Part shown: one piece after another, positions 1 to 8,885 of the stretch | Numbering within the stretch: the first letter of the stretch is position 1 | Layout: each line of letters starts with the position of its first letter | Source of the DNA: an uncultured Anaeroplasmataceae bacterium | Lineage (GTDB): Bacteria > Bacillota_I > Bacilli_A > Acholeplasmatales > Anaeroplasmataceae | DNA length: 64,000 nucleotides | Assembly (NCBI GenBank): GCA_947629825.1 | Contig: CANRFF010000001.1 | Location: 124,001 to 188,000 of the forward strand | Direction: 5' to 3' | Translations under genes and position numbers: made by a program | The notes under the pieces: generated by a model | The model's database searches: none | What the model was told of the DNA's origin: nothing | Seen by the model: the letters and a program-made list of their open reading frames with translations, nothing else

Positions 1-903
1 AGTATAAGGCTTGTTATACATTGTTAAAATATTTATATTTAAGTAATGCGAGAATAATTTGACATATTCTTCAGCATTTGCTATGGTAGATAAATTAACA
101 CAAATATAATCTTTTTCAAACATAAATTCATTTTTTGCCCACGTTGCATTTAGTTCTATATATTTTTTCATATCTTCAGTTAAGAACGCCTGATTTTTAG
201 CACAAAAAATACCTTTAGTATCTTCTTTTAAGTTTTCAGACATTCCGCTTTCTATTGTAGAAGCACCTTTATGAAAAACAATTGAATTAGCAACGACTAG
301 AGTTTTTAATCCTTTTTCTCTAAGCCTAATACATAAATCTATATCTGAATAAGAATGAACAAGCTTTTCATCAAATCCTCCCATTTCTAAAAAAGTCTCT
401 CTTTTTATAGCAGAGCAAGCTGCACATGCACCATAAACTTCATAATTAAATGTTGTTAAACAAAAATCAACATCTCTATTTTTAAAAGGATGAGGAAAGT
501 TATAATTTGAACACGAGATCCCAAAATCTATAATTTTTTTTGTTTTTGGATTTATTAGTTTTGAACTGGTATATCCAATATTACTTGAATTAAGGAGTGG
601 CAAAATAAGTTCTTTCTGCCAGTTGTTATTAATAAAATAAGTATCTGCATCTACGAAAATTAATATTTCACCTCGAGCACTTTTGGCACCAATGTTGATA
701 GCCTTCGGATAGTAGAGGTTCTCATTAAATTTCAATATACTGCAATCAAAAAAATTATCATCTAGACTGATGAAATTAGAATTCACATTATTTGCCACTA
801 TTATTATTTCTGTATCTCTATCAATTGTCTTTTTCAAACTATAATAACAGGCTCTGAGCGCTTTTAAATTACTATGATATGGGATTATGACACTTTTTTT
901 CAT
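1..903 (-). CDS. Family 2 glycosyltransferase, 3' end cut by window edge
   Basis: The frame opens at an ATG at 903 behind a GAGGTGA ribosome site and stays open for 301 codons to the window edge, so the C-terminus is missing. The product begins MKKSVIIPYH, has a nucleotide-sugar binding DXD-type motif (VDADTYF, about residues 84-90) and the GGFDEKL...SDIDLCIRL acceptor-side signature (about 175-194). These are typical of GT-A fold GT2 enzymes, which transfer a sugar from a nucleotide donor to a growing surface glycan at the cytoplasmic face of the membrane. Its ATG overlaps the stop of the next gene upstream in transcription (ATGA), so it is the third cistron of a minus-strand operon. Donor and acceptor cannot be read from the sequence. 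Confidence 0.85.
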   Translation of the reverse strand, partial: MKKSVIIPYHSNLKALRACYYSLKKTIDRDTEIIIVANNVNSNFISLDDNFFDCSILKFNENLYYPKAINIGAKSARGEILIFVDADTYFINNNWQKELILPLLNSSNIGYTSSKLINPKTKKIIDFGISCSNYNFPHPFKNRDVDFCLTTFNYEVYGACAACSAIKRETFLEMGGFDEKLVHSYSDIDLCIRLREKGLKTLVVANSIVFHKGASTIESGMSENLKEDTKGIFCAKNQAFLTEDMKKYIELNATWAKNEFMFEKDYICVNLSTIANAEEYVKLFSHYLNINILTMYNKPYT

Positions 904-2165
904 ATATGTTTCACCTCGATATTTTTTATATCGTTTTTTATAAAAAACTCTTTTTTGTTTTCTTTAATAACGTAATTCTTTAAACTTGTATTCACTGGAA
1001 TAATAATGTTGTTAATAGCAAAAGCTTTTAATAAAGCATTTCCTTCTTTAGAAAGCATAAACTTACCAGCTTCAAAATTTGTTTTTTTAACTTTAACACT
1101 ATTAGCAACTCTTAGACATTCTTGTATTATCACCGATCCCAAAACAGGACCATAGATAAAGATGTTTTGAGATATGACGGCTTTTTTAAATGTTCTATTT
1201 TGAAAAGGGAGTGCAATTCCATATAAGAACAATTTTTCTACATTATTATTTTTTTTATAAAGAATTTTTTGAGGAAAATCAATGTAAATAGTATTACAAT
1301 CAATTGAGTTCTCGTTAAAAGTAGGGGTAACTTTATTCTTATTTAAATAAATAATTTCTTTTAAAATCGAATCAACTTGTCCAAAATTATTGAATTTTAT
1401 AGGAATTTCAAAAAAAGAATTTTTATAAATTGATAATAGTTTATAAAGATTAATTAGGTTTGTTTTTAGATTCGCTTTTTGATCTCTTTGATGTGGCAGA
1501 TGAATTCCTCGAATTTCTTCATCAAATTTAACTTTATATTTTTGCGATAATCTATAACCAAATTCAATATCTTCAGCACCCCAAGTTTTTAATGTTTCAT
1601 TAAAACCGCCCACTTGCATAAACTTATCTTTATATACTGCCAGAATACCAGAGTATAAATATAACCATTGCCATTTTGGATATGGTGCAATATTTATTTG
1701 TTTTCTAAAATCATGTAAAAACCAATCATTATGCAATTGAAATAAATCTTTTTCTGAAAAATATACATAATTCTTTCCGATTAAAGAAAGGTGTTCTTCC
1801 GTAAATTCCATCCCCTCAATACTTCCTGCAATCGCATCATAATCCAAAGAAACCATTCTTTCTTTTAAAGTGTTAATGGCATTAGGATAAATAAGTATAT
1901 CGCCATCAAGAAACAATAAAACATCATTTGAAGCCTTTTGAGCACCCAAATTTCTATTATGACTTCTACAGCCAAAAGTATCGCTGTTTATTAAGAAAAC
2001 ATTTTTTAAAATCAGAAATTCTTTTAATAAGTCAAGATATTTTTTTTCGGAATGATCATTTACTATTATTATCTCATCATTGTTTTGAATTTGCATTTGT
2101 AGCTGCATCAGTATTTTTTTGATATACTTACAATTATGAAAAAGAATTATTATACTAATATTCAT
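900..2165 (-). CDS. Family 2 glycosyltransferase with long C-terminal extension
   Basis: 421 residues. The N-terminal half is a GT2 domain: beta-strand start NISIIILFHN, a DGD metal-binding motif at residues 87-89 (FLDGDILIYP) and the GGFNETL...GAEDIEFGYRL signature near 185-205. The C-terminal half (about 230-421) has no motif I recognise and may bind the acceptor or a partner. The start follows GGGAGAACAAGATT and overlaps the end of the preceding gene by 11 bases; its stop overlaps the next ATG. This is tight translational coupling in a surface-polysaccharide operon. The region is visibly more AT-rich than the housekeeping genes to its right, as is usual for capsule and wall-glycan loci that move between strains. 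Confidence 0.85.
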   Translation of the reverse strand: MNISIIILFHNCKYIKKILMQLQMQIQNNDEIIIVNDHSEKKYLDLLKEFLILKNVFLINSDTFGCRSHNRNLGAQKASNDVLLFLDGDILIYPNAINTLKERMVSLDYDAIAGSIEGMEFTEEHLSLIGKNYVYFSEKDLFQLHNDWFLHDFRKQINIAPYPKWQWLYLYSGILAVYKDKFMQVGGFNETLKTWGAEDIEFGYRLSQKYKVKFDEEIRGIHLPHQRDQKANLKTNLINLYKLLSIYKNSFFEIPIKFNNFGQVDSILKEIIYLNKNKVTPTFNENSIDCNTIYIDFPQKILYKKNNNVEKLFLYGIALPFQNRTFKKAVISQNIFIYGPVLGSVIIQECLRVANSVKVKKTNFEAGKFMLSKEGNALLKAFAINNIIIPVNTSLKNYVIKENKKEFFIKNDIKNIEVKHI

Positions 2166-3033
2166 AATCTTGTTCTCCCATTTGATAAGAAAGTCTATAA
2201 TACTTTTTTTGAATTATGTTTTCAAACCTAATTTTTATTCTTCTTAAATCTTTTTTTGGGGAATTAACAATGTTGTTAAAACACTCTAATAAATATAAAT
2301 AATATTCATCTATCATATGGAGATTATATAATCCCCATTTATGATTTGAATTTGCAATACAATTTGCAGGGGATTTTATTAGGTGTATTTCATCACCTAA
2401 ATATTTAACGAATAAATTATTAGACTTTTTCATTATTTTATTTATTTTTTTTATATTAAAATCATTTTTAAAATTTAATAATTTGTCATTGCAAGTATAC
2501 AATTTTGCCATTTCAAAAGTATTTAATATAATTTGATGAGGCTTATAATATTGTTTTATAAGACTGGAAATATTTTTTATGCTTTTTTCTAACATATAAT
2601 CTGATATTTCCTCTGAATAAATAATTCTAGTATAAAATCCTTGTGAACTAAAAAAATCTATCAATGCGGTTTTATTTTCACATAAATCAATAGACATCGT
2701 CAAATAAAACTTTAAAGAATTTTTAACGATTTCTAATATATCAAAGGCCATATTATATGTGTCGAATATTAGAAAATCACTTTTATAATTTCTTAAAAGA
2801 TAATCGAGATTAGTGGTGCACTCTAATTCAAAACAAGAAGAATTCCACTTTGTTTTCCAAGGAATGTAATCCTTTAATTTAGTTATATCTTCCGGCAATG
2901 GTTCCTGAAATAACAAATGAAATGAGTTTTGAGATACAAATTTATTTATTTGGATGGCAGATTGATTTTGGAACTCAAGGAAGTCTCTACTCATACAACA
3001 ACCCAAAATAAGCACTGATACTTGATCAATCAT
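2155..3033 (-). CDS. DUF6270-like protein of a surface polysaccharide operon
   Basis: 292 residues. The N-terminus carries LGCCMSRDFLEF, matching the remembered (G)SCVSRD opening of DUF6270 proteins, which are often encoded beside glycosyltransferases. The C-terminal part has HKWGLYNLHMIDEYY, also in keeping with that family. The opening strand followed by a Cys/Ser-Arg-Asp turn resembles an SGNH-hydrolase-like fold, so a role in modifying a glycan is possible but unproven. It is the first gene of the minus-strand operon; the ATG follows GAGAGG at a good distance. The position equivalent to the usual Ser is followed by Cys-Met-Ser, so the catalytic residue is uncertain. Confidence 0.55.
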   Translation of the reverse strand: MIDQVSVLILGCCMSRDFLEFQNQSAIQINKFVSQNSFHLLFQEPLPEDITKLKDYIPWKTKWNSSCFELECTTNLDYLLRNYKSDFLIFDTYNMAFDILEIVKNSLKFYLTMSIDLCENKTALIDFFSSQGFYTRIIYSEEISDYMLEKSIKNISSLIKQYYKPHQIILNTFEMAKLYTCNDKLLNFKNDFNIKKINKIMKKSNNLFVKYLGDEIHLIKSPANCIANSNHKWGLYNLHMIDEYYLYLLECFNNIVNSPKKDLRRIKIRFENIIQKKYYRLSYQMGEQDYEY

Positions 3034-3348
3034 TTATATTTACCTCTCAATAATTCATAATTATTATTGGAAGATAATTGATAAAAAAAGATGTAAAACT
3101 TTTTCTGCTAAGCATAATTATTGTTGATATCAATAGGATTGAAGTTTGTCATTTTACTCTAACAAAATTAAAACTAAAAATGATTGTTAATACTTTAAAA
3201 GATCCCTCTTTATAAATAAATTCATTTATGAAACGACATAACAAAACCAGAATCAGCATCAAAAAAAGGATTGTGTCCGCTTAAATATAGACAACAATCC
3301 TCATAAAATTATAATATCAAATGAATCCGTCTGGCAGATTATGAATAA
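3034..3348. other. Intergenic region between glycan operon and ispH
   Basis: AT-rich spacer of about 315 bases. Its left part must hold the promoter of the minus-strand glycan operon, but I see no convincing -35/-10 pair. Its right part holds the ispH terminator. No open frame with a ribosome site is visible. Confidence 0.5.
3261..3301 (-). terminator. Rho-independent terminator after ispH
   Basis: On the minus strand a stem built from AGGATTGT(T)GTC and GACACAATCCT, with a loop of about 11 bases, is followed by a run of T. It lies about 50 bases past the ispH stop codon. Confidence 0.8.
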
Positions 3349-4215
3349 TTACCGGACTTTTTCTTTGATTGCTTGGATAATCGTATCTGTAATTTCTTCC
3401 GGAGTAGAAGCACCGGAAGAGATGGAAATGCTTGATAAATGAGAAAAATCAATATTTTTTAATTGATCGGCATTTTCAATCAACATACTTGGAATTCCTC
3501 TTTTTTTTGCGACTTCCACCAATTTTTTGGAATTAGAAGAAGAAGCATCACCGACAATAATGCATAAATCGACTGGTTCTTGTTCATAAACTGCTTTTTG
3601 ACGTAATGTCGTTGCATTGCAAATGCGGTTATCTATGATAGCCAGAGGGAATTTTTTTAAAAATATTTCATAAAGTTTTCGGGTATCCATCATGGAAAGA
3701 GTCGTTTGATTGGTAATGTAAATTTTGGAACTTTGAATCGTCAAATTTTCAATGTCCTCTGTTTTTTCAATCAAATGAATTCGTGAAGAAATTCCCAAAA
3801 CCCCTTCGCATTCGGGATGATATTTTGTACCGATATAACAACATTCATAGCCGTTTTGAAGAAATTGCTTCATCTTTTGATGCACGATTTTGACATTGGC
3901 GCACGTGGTATCGACAATATGTAATCCTTTTTCCCGTGCTTTTTGCCAAACTGCCGGTGAAACTCCGTGTGCCGAAAACACGACCGTTCCTTTTTCAATC
4001 CGATCCAACAATTCCAACCTGCTTTTCTGAGATTGGTCAACGATTACGGCACCATTTTTTTTCAAAGAACGCACGACCTCATGATTGTGAATAATCGAAC
4101 CCAAAAAATAAATCGGTTGCGGGTATGACGAATCCTTCAAAACGTTTTGAGCCATAGCCAAAGCGTTTTTTACTCCCTGACAATATCCTCTTGGTTCTAT
4201 TTTATTGATTTTCAT
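3349..4215 (-). CDS. ispH: 4-hydroxy-3-methylbut-2-enyl diphosphate reductase
   Basis: 288 residues from the ATG at 4215. A TTG 15 bases further upstream is open, but the family normally begins a few residues before the RGYCQGV motif, so the ATG is preferred. IspH is the last enzyme of the MEP pathway; it reduces HMBPP to IPP and DMAPP with a [4Fe-4S] cluster. The three cluster cysteines are visible at about 12 (RGYCQGV), 105 (DTTCANV) and 199 (NRICNATT), along with SAHGVSP and GDASSSNS. The gene overlaps uppS by 14 bases, so isoprenoid precursor supply and undecaprenyl carrier synthesis are co-transcribed. Upstream MEP genes are not in this window. Confidence 0.95.
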   Translation of the reverse strand: MKINKIEPRGYCQGVKNALAMAQNVLKDSSYPQPIYFLGSIIHNHEVVRSLKKNGAVIVDQSQKSRLELLDRIEKGTVVFSAHGVSPAVWQKAREKGLHIVDTTCANVKIVHQKMKQFLQNGYECCYIGTKYHPECEGVLGISSRIHLIEKTEDIENLTIQSSKIYITNQTTLSMMDTRKLYEIFLKKFPLAIIDNRICNATTLRQKAVYEQEPVDLCIIVGDASSSNSKKLVEVAKKRGIPSMLIENADQLKNIDFSHLSSISISSGASTPEEITDTIIQAIKEKVR

Positions 4216-4930
4216 TTTGAATCCCGCCAAATCTGCGATTTCGGTTTTGATAATTTTCCAAAGCTTTCATCAGTTCTTTCTCATTGAAATCCGGCCATAA
4301 CACATCGGTAAAATAAAGTTCGGCATACCCCAATTGCCATAGTAAAAAATTACTGATCCGGCATTCTCCGCTTGTTCGAATCAGCAAATCCAGCGGAGGC
4401 ATATCCTTGGTAAAAAGGTGTTGTTCGATCAAATTCGGGGTAATGTCGTCTACGGAAATTTTTTGTTCCGAAACATCTTTGGCAATTTCTTTGACCGCCG
4501 TTGTGATTTCGTCATAAGAACCATAATCAATACAAAGCGTCAGAGTCAATCCCGGATGATCTTTCGTTTTTTCTTCCAGTTCTTCCATAACCTGCCGTAA
4601 TTCTTCTGGAATCCGGTCCCTTCTTCCGATAAAACGAATCCGAACAGAAGAATTCCAAAGTTGTTCTTTATAGCGTGCATAATAGCGAATGGGTGTTTTC
4701 ATCAGATAAGAAACTTCAGAGTCCGGCCGATTCCAATTTTCCGTCGAAAAACAAAACATAGTCAAATACTCGATCCCGAGTGCATTGCATTTTGATGCGA
4801 TATCCCGGATATTAAAAGCACCTTTCCGGTGCCCCATCGTTCTCGGAAGAAATCTTTTCTTGGCCCACCGGCCATTGCCGTCCAAAATCATCGCAATATG
4901 ATGTGGCATTTTTTCGGGGATTAGGCTCAT
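4202..4930 (-). CDS. uppS: Isoprenyl transferase (undecaprenyl diphosphate synthase)
   Basis: 242 residues, normal for the cis-prenyltransferase family. It shows the N-terminal MILDGNGRWAKKR motif with the catalytic Asp at residue 17, the GHRKGA segment, and the C-terminal TSGECRISNFLLWQLGYAE block. It condenses IPP units onto farnesyl diphosphate to make the C55 lipid carrier for peptidoglycan and wall polymers. The ATG sits behind AAAGGAGGGG. It is the first gene of the uppS-ispH operon and has its own sigma-A promoter just upstream. In many Bacillota uppS is followed by cdsA and dxr; here it is followed by ispH instead. Confidence 0.95.
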   Translation of the reverse strand: MSLIPEKMPHHIAMILDGNGRWAKKRFLPRTMGHRKGAFNIRDIASKCNALGIEYLTMFCFSTENWNRPDSEVSYLMKTPIRYYARYKEQLWNSSVRIRFIGRRDRIPEELRQVMEELEEKTKDHPGLTLTLCIDYGSYDEITTAVKEIAKDVSEQKISVDDITPNLIEQHLFTKDMPPLDLLIRTSGECRISNFLLWQLGYAELYFTDVLWPDFNEKELMKALENYQNRNRRFGGIQNENQ

Positions 4931-4953
4931 TTGTACCCCTCCTTTGATTTTTT

Positions 4954-4982
4954 ATTATATCATACTTTATCCTTTCTTGCAA
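4954..4982 (-). promoter_or_regulatory. Sigma-A promoter of uppS-ispH
   Basis: Minus-strand TTGCAA and TATAAT separated by 17 bases, just upstream of the uppS ribosome site. Confidence 0.7.
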
Positions 4983-5039
4983 AAGAGACAAAAAGAATCA
5001 TTTTGTTCGGTAAAATCATATGTTAAATTGGTGATTGTT

Positions 5040-5666
5040 TTGCGCTGTTTGATCTGCATTCACGGACTACTGTCAAGTCAAAATGACTTTTCTTATTTTT
5101 ATCCGCATCTGAAACCCTACTATGATCGGATTGCCCTTTTCGATATGCCCGGTCATGGGAAAAATACTCTGTCTTTTACTACCAAAAACATTCAAAAATT
5201 CTATTTGGAAAAATATGAAATTCTTGCAAAAACTTATGATGAAATCGATTTGCTGGGCTATTCTTTGGGCGGAGTGATCGCTTGTTATCTGCAAAGCGTA
5301 TGTAAGATCCGTAAAATGATTTTATTGGCTCCTGCGTATCGGTATCTGAATTTGAAAAATTATCATTTTCATACGACTTCTTCCAATTTGCGAATTTCCA
5401 AAGCCTTTCCGAAAAAAAATTTTTTTCATCTGTTCCGTTTTCAGAAAATTGTTTATCAACTATCCAATGAATTTTCCGTTCTTTATCCGGAAACTTTGAT
5501 TTTATGGGGAGAAGACGACTATCTGGTCAAACCCAGTTCCGGGGAGGAATTGTACTCAATGATTCGCAATAAAAACAGGCAATATATCATTTTGAAAAAT
5601 CATAATCATTTCAATATCGTTTCCTCTCGGATGGTTTTGTATCATATTCAAAATTTTATAGAATAA
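5040..5666 (+). CDS. Alpha/beta hydrolase, small lipase/MenH-like
   Basis: About 208 residues from a TTG at 5040 behind GGTGAT; the frame is open to 4944, but that part overlaps the uppS promoter and encodes no hydrolase fold. Visible features are the oxyanion-hole HGLLSSQ segment near the N-terminus, the nucleophile elbow GYSLGG, an acid in LILWGEDDYLV, and the catalytic His in NHNHFNIV. The protein is at the short end for the family and has a small lid. The substrate is unknown; carboxylesters, thioesters or a MenH-type role are all possible. It is divergent from uppS and probably co-transcribed with the zinc-ribbon gene 39 bases downstream. Confidence 0.75.
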   Translation: MRCLICIHGLLSSQNDFSYFYPHLKPYYDRIALFDMPGHGKNTLSFTTKNIQKFYLEKYEILAKTYDEIDLLGYSLGGVIACYLQSVCKIRKMILLAPAYRYLNLKNYHFHTTSSNLRISKAFPKKNFFHLFRFQKIVYQLSNEFSVLYPETLILWGEDDYLVKPSSGEELYSMIRNKNRQYIILKNHNHFNIVSSRMVLYHIQNFIE

Positions 5667-5705
5667 AAAGAAAAAAGTTTGTCCATAATAAAATCAGGTG
5701 ATAAA

Positions 5706-6254
5706 ATGACAAAAATGATCTGTTTGGAGTGTGGACACGAATTCGATGCGGAAGTTTCTTCCGAATGCCCGATCTGTAAAAATCATAATCAGGAAACGCT
5801 TTTGAAAACCATTGATACCAATTCTTATAAAATGCATGATCTGGGTGTATGCAAAAGCGAAGATCTGAAAAAAGAAGTAAAGAACTTTTTAAATAATAAA
5901 ACACACAGTTCCGCCTATATTAAACTCTGCAGTCGGCAATTGGAACGAATGGGGTATATGCATTTATCTTTGGTTTTGGATCGGATTGCCATTCGGAAAA
6001 TGGAAGCGGAAACGACCTTGATGGAGGCGTTCGGCGTGAAAGAAGATGTTCGTTTAAATCTCAACAATGTTTTGATCCGGGCGCAGGAAGATATTGAATT
6101 TGCCGATAAAATCGCAAAGTTGTCGAAAAATCGGCAAGAGGAAGAAATTCATGATTTAATGCATGAAATGGCGAAAACCGAAGCGGAAAATCTATCTGCT
6201 ATTTTAGGTGTTTTGAATCGATATTTAATCGAATCTTCCGAACAAACGAAATAA
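5706..6254 (+). CDS. Zinc-ribbon protein of unknown function
   Basis: 182 residues from the ATG at 5706, preceded by CAGGTGATAAA. A longer frame upstream is open but lacks a ribosome site. The N-terminus has two knuckles, CLECG and CPICKNH, forming a rubredoxin- or rubrerythrin-like zinc ribbon. The rest is mostly alpha-helical and charged, ending in a helix around EAENLSAILGVLNRYL. It could be a small helical bundle protein, but the rubrerythrin Glu/His iron ligands are not evident. A strong terminator follows at once, so this ends the hydrolase transcript. Confidence 0.6.
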   Translation: MTKMICLECGHEFDAEVSSECPICKNHNQETLLKTIDTNSYKMHDLGVCKSEDLKKEVKNFLNNKTHSSAYIKLCSRQLERMGYMHLSLVLDRIAIRKMEAETTLMEAFGVKEDVRLNLNNVLIRAQEDIEFADKIAKLSKNRQEEEIHDLMHEMAKTEAENLSAILGVLNRYLIESSEQTK

Positions 6255-6260
6255 TCTTTT

Positions 6261-6290
6261 CACCTCTTTTGTTGAAGAGGTGTTTTTTTT
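6261..6290 (+). terminator. Terminator after zinc-ribbon gene
   Basis: CACCTCTT / AAGAGGTG stem with a 6-base loop followed by eight T. Confidence 0.9.
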
Positions 6291-6318
6291 ATGGTAAAAT
6301 AAAAAAAGGTGAGGCAAC

Positions 6319-6711
6319 GTGGCTATCAGAAATGCAAGAATTATGGCAATGAAAATATTATATTTGAATGATTTTCATTCGCAAAGTCTAAAAAGCGCCA
6401 TTGATTTTGTGATGGAAGACCAAACGGATGAGTTGGCAATTTCTTTTGTGGAAGGAACGATGAACCGTTTGGAAGAAATCGACGCTCTCATTGAAAGCAC
6501 TTTGAAAAATTATCATATGGATCGCTTGAATTTGGTAGACAAGGCGATTTTGCGTTTGGCAACGTATGAACTTTTGGAAGGACACCCACTTCAAGTGGTG
6601 ATCAACGAAGCACTGGAAATCACAAGAGAATTTTCGGATACGGGAGATCACAAAGCCATCGGATTCAATAATGGAATTTTAGATCAAATCAGTAAGAAAA
6701 TAAGCAGGTAG
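6319..6711 (+). CDS. nusB: Transcription antitermination factor NusB
   Basis: 130 residues with a GTG start behind AAAGGTGAGG. The N-terminus IRNARIMAMKILYLNDF and the C-terminal block TYELLEGHPLQVVINEALEI...DTGDHKAIGFNNGIL match NusB. The family binds boxA RNA with NusE (S10) to prevent premature termination in rRNA operons. It starts the conserved run nusB-xseA-xseB-tlyA-recN. Length is at the short end for the family. The spacing to xseA is 4 bases, so they are co-transcribed. Confidence 0.93.
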   Translation: MAIRNARIMAMKILYLNDFHSQSLKSAIDFVMEDQTDELAISFVEGTMNRLEEIDALIESTLKNYHMDRLNLVDKAILRLATYELLEGHPLQVVINEALEITREFSDTGDHKAIGFNNGILDQISKKISR

Positions 6712-6715
6712 AAAA

Positions 6716-7924
6716 GTGGAAGAACGTTATTTAACTGTCACGGCATTGACAAAATATATCAAATACAAATTTGACCATGATTATCACTTGGAAGAAGTTT
6801 TGTTGGAAGGAGAAATTTCCAATTTCAAACGGCATTCGAGAGGTCATTTTTATTTTACTTTGAAAGACGAAAACGCTGCGATTTCGGCAACGATGTTTTC
6901 TTCTTTTGCTCGTTCGGTAGCTTTTGAACCGTCCGACGGAATGAAAGTTTTTGTCAAGGGAAATGTCACGGTTTACGAAGCAACGGGAACGTATCAGATC
7001 AATATCAAAGAAATGAAAAGCGATGGTGTGGGCGACTTATTCCTGGCATATCAGAAATTGAAAGAAGAACTTTCAAAACAAGGATATTTCAATGCGGATC
7101 ATAAAAAATCATTACCGCGTTTTCCGAAAACGATCGGAGTGGTAACTTCTCCGACCGGAGCCGTCATTCGTGATATCATCAATACCACTGCCCGAAGATA
7201 TCCGTTTACGAAAATCATTTTATATCCGGCACAGGTACAAGGAGACGGTGCCAAAGAAGAAATTGTCCGGCAAATCGAAAGAGCCAACGAACAAAATCTG
7301 TGTGATGTTTTAATTGTCGGCCGTGGCGGAGGTTCCATTGAAGATTTATGGGCATTCAATGAAAAAATCGTGGCAATGGCCATTTACAACAGTAAGATTC
7401 CGATTATTTCGGCTGTGGGTCATGAAGTCGATTTTACCATTGCCGATTTTGTGGCGGATGTCCGAGCGGCTACTCCTACTGCCGCAGCGGAACTGGCGAC
7501 GCCTTCTTTGGAGTTATTGAAGGGAAATGTAGGTTATTATCTTGATATTTTACAAAAACATATGGAGGCGATTTTCTCCGGAATCCGGTTGAAATTGGCC
7601 AACTTGGATAAACGAATCGAAAGCGGAAATCCTTTGGAAACTTTGAAACACAAAAAACAATTGGTCGAAGAACGAACCAAACGACTTCATCTTTTGATTC
7701 AAAGAATTTTGGAACTGAAAAAAGGTCAATATCAGGTTTTGGTCTCCAAAGCGTCGGCATTAAATCCTTTTTCGATTATGGATAAAGGATATTCGCTGAA
7801 TCGGATCGACGGAAAAATCGTTGTCGATGTCGAGCAGGTACAAGTCGGACAGACGCTTGAAACGGTATTGAAAAACGGAAAAATAAAAAGTATCATCACG
7901 GAGGTGCAACACGATGGAAAATAA
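6716..7924 (+). CDS. xseA: Exodeoxyribonuclease VII large subunit
   Basis: 402 residues, GTG start. Order of parts: N-terminal OB-fold that binds single-stranded DNA (about 1-105, with GEISNFKRHSRGHFYFTLKD), then the catalytic core with GVVTSPTGAVIRDI and VGRGGGSIEDLWAFNE, and AVGHEVDFTIADFVADVRA. A coiled-coil segment and a short C-terminal tail follow. With XseB it degrades single-stranded DNA from both ends in repair and recombination. The 3' end overlaps xseB by 11 bases, the usual coupling. Confidence 0.95.
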   Translation: MEERYLTVTALTKYIKYKFDHDYHLEEVLLEGEISNFKRHSRGHFYFTLKDENAAISATMFSSFARSVAFEPSDGMKVFVKGNVTVYEATGTYQINIKEMKSDGVGDLFLAYQKLKEELSKQGYFNADHKKSLPRFPKTIGVVTSPTGAVIRDIINTTARRYPFTKIILYPAQVQGDGAKEEIVRQIERANEQNLCDVLIVGRGGGSIEDLWAFNEKIVAMAIYNSKIPIISAVGHEVDFTIADFVADVRAATPTAAAELATPSLELLKGNVGYYLDILQKHMEAIFSGIRLKLANLDKRIESGNPLETLKHKKQLVEERTKRLHLLIQRILELKKGQYQVLVSKASALNPFSIMDKGYSLNRIDGKIVVDVEQVQVGQTLETVLKNGKIKSIITEVQHDGK

Positions 7925-8132
7925 ATCCTTTGAAGAATATCTGCAACTTTTGGAACAAATTGTAAAAACTTTGGAAAATAAAGACACCACTTTGGAACAG
8001 GCCGTGGATGGTTATACCAAAGGGCTGGAAATTTCCAAAAAGTGTTATGACATTTTAAACTCCAAGGAACAGTTGATTGTTCAAAAAATGACGGAAAACG
8101 GACTGGTTGATTTTCAAAAGGAAGAAGAATGA
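7914..8132 (+). CDS. xseB: Exodeoxyribonuclease VII small subunit
   Basis: 72 residues, normal for XseB. The helical pair is typical: SFEEYLQLLEQIVKTLE, then LEQAVDGYTKGLEISKKCYD. Several copies coat the XseA stalk and are needed for stable nuclease. The gene begins within xseA and its TGA overlaps the tlyA ATG. Confidence 0.92.
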   Translation: MENKSFEEYLQLLEQIVKTLENKDTTLEQAVDGYTKGLEISKKCYDILNSKEQLIVQKMTENGLVDFQKEEE

Positions 8133-8875
8133 GATTAGATCTTTATTTGGTGGAAAAAGGTTTTTTCAAAACCCGCAATAAAGCGCAGGAAGCGATTCGT
8201 CATCAAGCGGTATCGGTCAATCATCGGGAAGTGTCCAAAGCGAGTATGGATATTACCGATACCGATATGGTCGAAGTGACGAAAGAAGTACATCCGTATG
8301 TTTCCCGAGGGGGATTGAAATTGGAAGCGGCGATCGAGTCGTTTCATTTGAATTTCGAAGGGAGTACGGTTTTGGATATCGGGGCTTCTACGGGTGGATT
8401 TACCGATTGTGCGTTAAAGCACGGTGCCGAAAAAGTCTATGCCTGTGATGTGGGGAGAAATCAACTGGACGAATCTTTAAGACAAAATCCGAAAGTTTGC
8501 TGTTATGAACAAACGAATATTTTGGATTTTGTTTTACCGGAACCGGTAGATCATATCGTTATGGATGTTTCTTTTGTCAGCATTGAAAAATTACTTCCGG
8601 CAATTTGTCGTTTTTTGACGGAATCGAATGATTTTGTCTGTTTGATCAAGCCTCAATTCGAACTGGGGAAAAAATATTTCAAAAACGGAATTGTCAAAGA
8701 TCGGAAACTGCATTTACAGGTTTTGAAACAGGTCAGTGCGTCTTTGGAAGAATATCATTTGAAAATGATAGAGTGTATTCCTTCTCCGATTTTGGGAGGA
8801 AGCGGAAATAAGGAATTTTTGGCCTTGGTGAAGAAAAACCGGCCGACAAAATTGGATGTAAAAATTTCGGAATAA
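8129..8875 (+). CDS. tlyA: TlyA family rRNA 2'-O-methyltransferase
   Basis: 248 residues. An N-terminal S4 RNA-binding domain (MRLDLYLVEKGFFKTRNKAQEAI, about 1-60) is followed by an FtsJ-like SAM methyltransferase with VLDIGASTGGFTDCAL, MDVSFVSIEKLLP and LIKPQFE. TlyA methylates cytidines in 16S and/or 23S rRNA; a haemolysin label is often carried over but is not justified by sequence. It sits between xseB (4-base overlap) and recN, as in Bacillus. ispA, dxs and argR, which often sit in this run, are missing here. Confidence 0.9.
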   Translation: MRLDLYLVEKGFFKTRNKAQEAIRHQAVSVNHREVSKASMDITDTDMVEVTKEVHPYVSRGGLKLEAAIESFHLNFEGSTVLDIGASTGGFTDCALKHGAEKVYACDVGRNQLDESLRQNPKVCCYEQTNILDFVLPEPVDHIVMDVSFVSIEKLLPAICRFLTESNDFVCLIKPQFELGKKYFKNGIVKDRKLHLQVLKQVSASLEEYHLKMIECIPSPILGGSGNKEFLALVKKNRPTKLDVKISE

Positions 8876-8885
8876 GGTGAAGAAA

